Assembly: GCA_937943605.1 (NCBI GenBank)
Contig: CALEAW010000015.1
Span: 1-29,593 of the forward strand
DNA: 29,593 bases
Origin: an uncultured Sutterella sp.
GTDB taxonomy: Bacteria > Pseudomonadota > Gammaproteobacteria > Burkholderiales > Burkholderiaceae_F
Direction: 5' to 3'
The notes below the pieces were generated by a model, which saw only the letters and a program-made list of their open reading frames with translations, had not been told where the DNA came from and made no database searches. Shown piece by piece: positions 24,384 through 29,593 of the stretch. Position numbers and translations under genes: made by a program. Positions within the stretch are counted from its first letter, which is position 1, and each line of letters begins with the position of its first letter.

Positions 24384-25700
24384 TTAATGGCGCTTAGCTT
24401 CACCAATCAAATGCGTACTGTCGTATTCCTTCTGATTGCGATGATGCTTCAAAATAACGAGGAGCATCGAAGAAGAAACGAAAATACCAAAGACCATCAT
24501 GGTGGCAGGTACCGAGAGATCCAACTTGATGAGAAGGGCATAGACGCCAAGCATCACAAGAATCGAGGAGTTTTCGTTAAAGTTTTGAACGGCAATCGAA
24601 CGACCGGCACTCATCAATACATGGCCACGGTGCTGCAAAAGGGCGTTCATTGGTACCACGAAGAAGCCAGCGCAGATACCCACGAGAATCATGATGACGC
24701 CGGCAATCATGACTGCCCAAGAGAGTTCAAAACCCATGAGGTTGATGCCGCCAGCGGGGGCCACGTCACGCGTAAAGTAAGAAGCGCCAATGACAAGAAT
24801 GCCCATGCAGACACCCATCGGGAGTACGTTGAGCGACTTCTTCAAAGGAATCTTGGCAGCAGCTAAGACAGCACCCACAGCGATGCCAAGGCTCACAACA
24901 GCCTGCATGATGGCACCCTGAGAGAGGTCCATCCCTAAGGCATGGTCACACCACTTTAAGACGAGGAACTGAAGGACAGCACCAGCGCCCCAAAAGAGCG
25001 TGGTGACAGAAAGCGAAATCTGACCCAAACGGTCGCTCCAAAGGAGACGGCAACTCTGAATAAAGCCACGAATGGAGTCGGCGGGATCAAATTTTTGCGG
25101 CGGATAACGAACGCCCGTATCAGGAATAGCGAGGTTCACAGCGGACGCTGCTAAATAAACAAAGGCAATCGCAAAGATGGCAGCTTCAGCAAAGCTATGA
25201 AGCCCTAAGAGATCAAGGTGGCAAAGATCCAAAATCGGTTGAGCAATTTCAGGCTTAATCAAAACGCCACCAAGCACCACACCAAGAATAATGGAGCCCA
25301 CTGTTAGACCTTCGATCCAACCATTGGCAATCACTAATTTTTGAGGCGGTAAGAGTTCGGTGAGAATGCCATACTTCGCGGGGGAATAGGCAGCGGCCCC
25401 GACACCGACCACCGCATAGGCCAATAAGGGATGGCCACCAAAGAGCATTAATAAGCAACCGACCGCTTTCACGAAGTTCGTGAGGAACATCACACGCCCT
25501 TTAGGCATGGAGTCTGCGAAGATGCCGACCCAGGCGGCTAAGCACACATAGCTCACCACAAAGAAGAGTTTTAGAAGCGGGGTCATCCATTCGGGCGCTT
25601 GAATGCTTGTCAAGAGGGCAATGGCAGCGATGAGCAGTGCGTTGTCGGCCAGAGACGACAAAAACTGCGCACACATAATGGTGTAAAAACCGCGATTCAT
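24384..25700 (-). CDS. lplT: Lysophospholipid transporter LplT (MFS)
   Basis: LplT flips lysophospholipids across the inner membrane for re-acylation. The protein has 438 residues with about twelve hydrophobic segments. The N-terminus CAQFLSSLADNALLIAAIALL and the stretch VGVGAAAYSPAKYGIL are strongly LplT-like; the latter is a near-invariant family signature. The acyltransferase partner Aas, adjacent or fused in enterobacteria, is not in this window. It is divergent from alr, the usual betaproteobacterial arrangement. The ATG at 25700 lacks a clear Shine-Dalgarno and follows an A/T-rich leader (AAATTTAGACC). Confidence 0.92.
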   Translation of the reverse strand: MNRGFYTIMCAQFLSSLADNALLIAAIALLTSIQAPEWMTPLLKLFFVVSYVCLAAWVGIFADSMPKGRVMFLTNFVKAVGCLLMLFGGHPLLAYAVVGVGAAAYSPAKYGILTELLPPQKLVIANGWIEGLTVGSIILGVVLGGVLIKPEIAQPILDLCHLDLLGLHSFAEAAIFAIAFVYLAASAVNLAIPDTGVRYPPQKFDPADSIRGFIQSCRLLWSDRLGQISLSVTTLFWGAGAVLQFLVLKWCDHALGMDLSQGAIMQAVVSLGIAVGAVLAAAKIPLKKSLNVLPMGVCMGILVIGASYFTRDVAPAGGINLMGFELSWAVMIAGVIMILVGICAGFFVVPMNALLQHRGHVLMSAGRSIAVQNFNENSSILVMLGVYALLIKLDLSVPATMMVFGIFVSSSMLLVILKHHRNQKEYDSTHLIGEAKRH

Positions 25701-25880
25701 GGTCTAAATTTAAAAAAAAGTCGGTCGATTAATAATGTTCAATCTTCTAAGTTTATCCCGTCTGAGTCGCTTCGTGGTAGGGGGAGGTGGTTCATTTCGT
25801 CCGTAGAATTGTGCCAAACGATGATTTCTCCTCCGAAAGCCCGTCGAGGCGAGTAAGATTAAAAGGTTTTTTCCAAGAGG

Positions 25881-25898
25881 CAATTGTTCTAACAATTG
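25881..25898. promoter_or_regulatory. Perfect palindrome in the alr leader
   Basis: CAATTGTT (25881-25888) and AACAATTG (25891-25898) are separated by CT. It lies in the 228-base lplT-alr divergent region, 30 bases before the preferred alr start, and could be an operator or an RNA hairpin. No strong -35/-10 pair was found in the rest of the region. Confidence 0.4.
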
Positions 25899-25928
25899 TC
25901 CAAACCGCAACGAAATAGAGTTTTTCGA

Positions 25929-27011
25929 GTGCCTCGTCCCATATACGCTGAAATTGATATTCAGGCGCTAAAGCATAATCTTGCGCGCCTGCGTCAGAGT
26001 GTCGGTGACCGTACCCTTTGGGCGGTCGTGAAAGCGAATGCCTATGGCCATGGTTTAGAAAATGCCGTAGAAGCTTTTGCCGATGCTGATGGTTTTGCCA
26101 CGATTGATCTTTGCGACGCTGAACGCGCGCGTCGTGCAGGTTGGCATAAGCGCGTGCTGTTGCTTGAAGGTTTTTTTGACGCTACGGATATTGAGCCTTT
26201 ACAGGATCTCGATGTTGAAACGGTGATCCATTCGCTTTGGCAGATTGATATCTTAAAAAATCATCCTTTGCGTGAAGTCAAGGTTCACATCAAAGTGAAT
26301 TCGGGCATGAATCGCTTAGGATTTTTGCCGGTTGAAGTCGGTACGATCTACGATCAGTTGATGGCGATCCCTGGTGTCAAGGTGATGGGCGTTGTGACCC
26401 ACTTTGCTAATGCCGAACCGAGTTATTTAGGCACGGCGCCCGCCTCCGTGAGCCGTCAGCTTACGCGCATGGGTAAGCTCGCGCATTCTGCGACGGCAGC
26501 GTGCATGGCGAACTCTGCGGCTATCCTTTGGCACCCTGAAGTGGGTGGCGACGGTGTGCGCGCTGGCGTGGCGCTCTATGGCGTGAGCCCAGACGCTCAT
26601 ATTTCGTCCGAAGAGTTGGGACTTAAGCCCGCTATGACGCTTTCGGCCAAGATCATTGCTGTTCAAGAGATCGCCCCAGGTGAAGCAGTGGGCTACGGCT
26701 CTCGTTGGATTGCTGAGCGTCCGACGCGTATTGGTGTGGTGGCTTGTGGCTATGCTGACGGCTATCCGCGTACGATGCCTGACGGTGCACCGACTTGGGT
26801 CGAAGGACAGATTGCACCGCTCGTCGGGGCTGTCTCCATGGATATGCTTGAAATCGATATTACGGATATCCCAGCTGCAGGGTTAGGTAGCCGTGTCGAA
26901 TTGTGGGGTCGTAATCTGCCTGTCAATCGTGTCGCGAGCGCGGCTGGTACGATCGGTTATGAACTCATTTGCGCCCTCGCTCGTCGCGTCCCTCTTCGCA
27001 TTAAACATTAA
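25929..27011 (+). CDS. alr: Alanine racemase
   Basis: Alr is a PLP enzyme that interconverts L- and D-alanine for peptidoglycan. I prefer the GTG at 25929, which gives MPRPIYAEIDIQALKHNL, the typical family start. It also puts the PLP lysine (AVVKANAYGHG) at residue 35 and the catalytic tyrosine (AVGYGSRW) at residue 256, next to 34 and 255 in E. coli. The product is 360 residues. An upstream TTG at 25896 lies inside a palindrome and adds eleven residues without homology. The motif GGDGVRAGVALYG is also typical. radA starts eleven bases after the stop, so the two are probably co-transcribed. Confidence 0.94.
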   Translation: MPRPIYAEIDIQALKHNLARLRQSVGDRTLWAVVKANAYGHGLENAVEAFADADGFATIDLCDAERARRAGWHKRVLLLEGFFDATDIEPLQDLDVETVIHSLWQIDILKNHPLREVKVHIKVNSGMNRLGFLPVEVGTIYDQLMAIPGVKVMGVVTHFANAEPSYLGTAPASVSRQLTRMGKLAHSATAACMANSAAILWHPEVGGDGVRAGVALYGVSPDAHISSEELGLKPAMTLSAKIIAVQEIAPGEAVGYGSRWIAERPTRIGVVACGYADGYPRTMPDGAPTWVEGQIAPLVGAVSMDMLEIDITDIPAAGLGSRVELWGRNLPVNRVASAAGTIGYELICALARRVPLRIKH

Positions 27012-27021
27012 TTGACTTCAG

Positions 27022-28419
27022 ATGGCCCCACGATCTCCTAAGACCAAAACTGAATTTGTTTGTACGGAATGCGGCGGTACAACGCCAAAGTGGCAAGGAC
27101 AATGTCCACATTGCCGTGCTTGGAATACGCTTCAAGAATTTAAAGTTAGCCAAGGCGTCTCTGCGCGCTATGGCTCTTCAGCACCTCGTCCTGTTGGGGG
27201 CTTCGTCGATACGTCAGGGTCGCTTCAAGACTTGGCTGATGTCACGATCGAGGAAATTCCTCGTACTGTCACGGGATTGGGTGAATTTGACCGTGTGATG
27301 GGTGGTGGCCTTGTTAAAGGATGTGTTGCCCTGATCGGTGGTGACCCAGGTATCGGCAAGTCGACCTTGTTGCTTCAAGTGATGGCTCGATTGGTGGGGC
27401 TAGGGCATTCGGCCCTTTATGTGTCGGGTGAAGAAAGTCCAACGCAAATCGCGTTACGTGCGCAACGCCTTCAGCTTGAACCCCGTGGTTTGACGCTGAT
27501 GAGCGAAATTGAACTCGAACATATTGAAAATGTGATTTCAAATCGTAAACCTGAATTTGTCGTAATTGACTCGATTCAGACGATTTTTTCGAGTGCGCTC
27601 GATAGTGCGCCAGGCTCAGTTTCTCAGGTTCGAGAGTGTGCAGCACGCCTCACGCGTATGGCCAAAACGTGCGGCACGACCCTCATTTTTGTTGGACACG
27701 TCACGAAAGATGGGGCGCTCGCTGGGCCTCGTATTTTGGAACACATTGTCGACACGGTGCTTTATTTTGAAGGCGATCAGCATTCGAATTTCCGTTTGGT
27801 GCGTGCCTTCAAAAACCGTTTTGGTGCAGTCAACGAGTTAGGGGTGTTTGCGATGACCGATCACGGTCTTCGTGGTGTGACGAATCCGTCAGCTATCTTC
27901 TTATCTGAATATAAGTCCAATATTCCTGGCTCTACGGTTTTGGTGACGCAGGAAGGTACGCGCCCCTTATTGGTTGAAATTCAGGCATTGGTGGACACGT
28001 CACACTTGCCAACGCCGCGCCGTTTGGCTTTGGGGGTTGATTCGCAACGCCTAGCGATGCTCTTAGCAGTCTTACACCGTCATGCTGGCGTCGGTTGCTT
28101 TGACCAAGACGTTTTTGTGAATGCCGTGGGTGGTGTAAAGATTTCTGAACCCGCCGCTGACTTGGCGCTTTTGTGTGCCATTTATTCGAGTATTCGCAAC
28201 CGTCCGCTTCAACACGGTGTGGTCGTTTTTGGTGAGGTCGGCTTGGCGGGTGAAATTCGTCCTGCGCCACGTGGTCAAGAACGTCTTCGTGAAGCCGCTA
28301 AACTTGGGTTTGCCAAAGCCGTGATCCCGAGGGCTAATGCACCACGTACGCCGATCGAAGGTCTTGAGATTATTGCGGTGGATCGACTTTCTGATGCTTT
28401 AGCAGAAGCGGTACCTTAA
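27022..28419 (+). CDS. radA: DNA repair protein RadA
   Basis: RadA/Sms is a RecA-like, DnaB-related ATPase that drives branch migration in recombination repair. The protein has 465 residues. The N-terminal C4 zinc finger is CTECGG...CPHC. Walker A is GGDPGIGKST (about 107-116). The RadA-specific KNRFG motif begins at residue 264 and is followed by the usual G-rich NELGVFAM stretch. The C-terminal Lon-protease-like domain runs from about residue 300, with DLALLCAIYSSIRN and VGLAGEIRP. It is directly downstream of alr with an 11-base gap that lacks a strong ribosome site, suggesting coupling. Confidence 0.96.
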   Translation: MAPRSPKTKTEFVCTECGGTTPKWQGQCPHCRAWNTLQEFKVSQGVSARYGSSAPRPVGGFVDTSGSLQDLADVTIEEIPRTVTGLGEFDRVMGGGLVKGCVALIGGDPGIGKSTLLLQVMARLVGLGHSALYVSGEESPTQIALRAQRLQLEPRGLTLMSEIELEHIENVISNRKPEFVVIDSIQTIFSSALDSAPGSVSQVRECAARLTRMAKTCGTTLIFVGHVTKDGALAGPRILEHIVDTVLYFEGDQHSNFRLVRAFKNRFGAVNELGVFAMTDHGLRGVTNPSAIFLSEYKSNIPGSTVLVTQEGTRPLLVEIQALVDTSHLPTPRRLALGVDSQRLAMLLAVLHRHAGVGCFDQDVFVNAVGGVKISEPAADLALLCAIYSSIRNRPLQHGVVVFGEVGLAGEIRPAPRGQERLREAAKLGFAKAVIPRANAPRTPIEGLEIIAVDRLSDALAEAVP

Positions 28420-28532
28420 TCATAAAGAACTAAAGCAGAACGACTCTCATTTGCGTAGAATACACAGTACTTACGACGCGCAGATGCCAGTGAATTTTTC
28501 ACTTGCCGCCGTCTTTATTAGGATTTAATCAA

Positions 28533-29252
28533 ATGATGACCTTTACCAAGCTCCTGCCGCCTGAAGCGGCACCTGCCCAGCCCCTTCTCGAACGCGCCAA
28601 GCAGCTCGTGATCACGTCTGAAGAACGTATGACCTGGGGTGATGCTTTTGAAACGGCTGAAGGCACGATTGCTGTTGCTGTTGAAGAAAAGCGTCCGTTG
28701 ATGGTTAACGACGTCTTCGTTGACGACGAAGGCCAGTTCTGGGTTGTTCGTCCGGCTGTTGAAAAGGTTCTTCATGTCAAGGGTGACCTTCGCACCATGC
28801 AGGAAGCTGTGGGTGCTTTGATCAACCGTGGTGTTGAAGTGGCTGAAGCGCCGGAAGGTTTTGCTGTGCTTCCGCTTCCGAATATCGCCAAGATGCTCGG
28901 CATGATCGGTCTTGAAGTGACCGAAGTGGAAGAAGCCTTTGAACCGGTTCGTATCCAGCGTCATGCTGGTGGCTGTGGTTGTGGCTGTGTATGTCGAGTT
29001 CTGTGTCGTTTTCCCGGAGCGTCGCCACGGCTTTCCCGCCCGGTGTCTTGCAGCCTGCGGTATGGGGGGCGAAGCCCGCAGGTTTCGGCCCGGTTCGCCT
29101 TCCGGGGTCGAGCCCGTACCTCATTCCCCTGTCGTATTCGAAGCCGCTATCGTGCTGATGACAAACCGATTGTTGAATTTTGCATAACTAATACTTATTA
29201 TTTTGATGATTTTATAAATAAAAAGAATTGCAAGTCGGCTAAAATGCTGTAA
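28533..29252 (+). CDS. UreE-like metallochaperone-family protein, 3' end replaced by unrelated sequence
   Basis: Only the first ~152 codons (to about 28988) look native. They resemble UreE, the urease nickel chaperone: an N-terminal beta domain with EERMTWGD and VNDVFVDDEGQFWVVRPAVEKVLHV, then the ferredoxin-like domain ending FEPVRIQRHAGGCGCGC. Two conserved His positions appear lost: the NRH of UreE is NRG here, and the metal-binding H in the DHVL-type helix is absent. No other urease gene is in view, so the role is open. After GCGCGC the frame runs 88 codons through Arg/Ser-rich and then AT-rich sequence unlike any UreE tail. The start is the ATG at 28533 or 28536, with AGGA at 28520. A 6-bp hairpin AGTGAA/TTCACT (28489-28503) lies upstream. 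Confidence 0.6.
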   Translation: MMTFTKLLPPEAAPAQPLLERAKQLVITSEERMTWGDAFETAEGTIAVAVEEKRPLMVNDVFVDDEGQFWVVRPAVEKVLHVKGDLRTMQEAVGALINRGVEVAEAPEGFAVLPLPNIAKMLGMIGLEVTEVEEAFEPVRIQRHAGGCGCGCVCRVLCRFPGASPRLSRPVSCSLRYGGRSPQVSARFAFRGRARTSFPCRIRSRYRADDKPIVEFCITNTYYFDDFINKKNCKSAKML

Positions 29253-29260
29253 AAAGGCGA
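28971..29260. other. Probable chimeric junction from proteobacterial to Bacteroidota sequence
   Basis: The UreE-like frame reaches a low-complexity stretch GGCTGTGGTTGTGGCTGTG (28971-28989). After it, base and codon character change: first a GC-rich block to about 29160 with no convincing product, then AT-rich intergenic DNA leading to a Bacteroidota-type promoter and rpsL. The exact breakpoint is not visible; 28989-29160 is my best bracket. Confidence 0.7.
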
Positions 29261-29279
29261 AAAAAGATGTGCATATATA

Positions 29280-29308
29280 TTGTATTTCCGAAAAAATGCG
29301 TACCTTTG
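29280..29308 (+). promoter_or_regulatory. Bacteroidota-type promoter for rpsL
   Basis: TACCTTTG (29301-29308) matches the Bacteroidota -7 element TAnnTTTG. A TTG at 29280-29282, 18 bases upstream, matches the -33 element. Nothing else in the window has this pair. A TCCATT/AATGGA inverted repeat (29312-29329) follows in the leader. Confidence 0.75.
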
Positions 29309-29365
29309 CAGTCCATTTTGGACAATGGAGATAGATTTTTTAACAATTAAAGGACAGTTTAAGAA

Positions 29366-29593
29366 ATGCCAACTATTCAACAGTTAGTGAGAAACGGTCG
29401 AGTGAGCATGGAGGACAAGAGCAAGTCTCCGGCACTCGCAGCGTGTCCCCAGCGCCGAGGCGTATGTACCCGTGTGTACACCACGACCCCGAAGAAGCCT
29501 AACTCGGCTATGCGTAAGGTTGCGCGTGTAAGATTGACCAACGGCAAGGAGGTCAACGCCTACATCCCCGGTGAAGGCCACAACTTGCAGGAG
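29366..29593 (+). CDS. rpsL: 30S ribosomal protein S12, N-terminal 76 residues, Bacteroidota type (cut by window edge)
   Basis: S12 sits at the decoding centre of the small subunit. The visible part includes CPQRRGVCTRVYTTTPKKPNS and ends at PGEGHNLQE. The PKKPNS loop has the wild-type lysine associated with streptomycin sensitivity. The start MPTIQQLVRNGR and the stretch NSAMRKVARVRLTN are the forms I know from Bacteroidales; proteobacterial S12 begins MATVNQLVRK or MPTINQLVRK and has NSALRKVCRVRLTN. It follows the Bacteroidota promoter by about 57 bases and an A-rich leader without Shine-Dalgarno, again typical of that phylum. The reading frame is open to the window end. Confidence 0.92.
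   Translation, partial: MPTIQQLVRNGRVSMEDKSKSPALAACPQRRGVCTRVYTTTPKKPNSAMRKVARVRLTNGKEVNAYIPGEGHNLQE

Overview
The window reads as a gut-type betaproteobacterium of the Burkholderiales, most likely Sutterellaceae. This rests on gene order and protein character, not on a database search. The supporting neighbourhoods are rne divergent from rluC plus a HAD phosphatase gene, lplT divergent from alr-radA, and a respiratory formate dehydrogenase operon beside a periplasmic flavoprotein reductase of the type abundant in Sutterella-like anaerobes. The last ~0.4-0.6 kb does not fit. It holds the 5' part of a Bacteroidota-type rpsL behind a Bacteroidota-type promoter, so the right end is most simply an assembly chimera.

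Layout. 1-130 (-): start of an uncharacterised, possibly transposase-like protein cut by the window edge. 358-2108 (-): EamA-family transporter and gluQ, nearly abutting. 2186-5878 (-): RNase E, 1230 residues, with a long disordered scaffold. 5879-7053: about 1.2 kb of non-coding, hairpin-rich DNA between divergent rne and rluC. 7054-8765 (+): rluC and a HAD phosphatase. 8848-13530 (-): sbcDC nuclease operon. 13626-15230 (-): exported FAD reductase. 15718-22497 (+): fdnG-fdnH-fdnI-fdhE-fdhD, a cysteine-type (not selenocysteine) formate dehydrogenase-N with both maturation factors, closed by tandem terminators. 22792-24060 (+): SLC1/DAACS-family sodium symporter. 24384-25700 (-): lplT. 25929-28419 (+): alr and radA. 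28533 onward (+): a UreE-like protein whose frame runs into foreign sequence. 29366-29593 (+): partial rpsL of Bacteroidota type.

How the genes work together. FdnGHI oxidises formate in the periplasm and passes electrons through Fe-S clusters and cytochrome b to quinone. FdhD supplies the sulfur of the molybdenum site and FdhE assists maturation. The divergent flavoprotein could be a terminal reductase fed from the same pool, though no cytochrome partner is present here. RNase E, RluC, GluQ, SbcCD and RadA are housekeeping RNA/DNA functions, and LplT and Alr serve the envelope.

I see no defence island, CRISPR array, phage or clearly novel multi-gene system. The best leads are: the chimeric right end; repeated short motifs at the RNase E C-terminus; the long rne leader; an SbcC without a canonical zinc hook; a reductase with apparently altered fumarate-site residues; a 16-codon ORF with a near-perfect ribosome site upstream of fdnG; and a near-identical palindromic motif upstream of fdnG and the DAACS gene.
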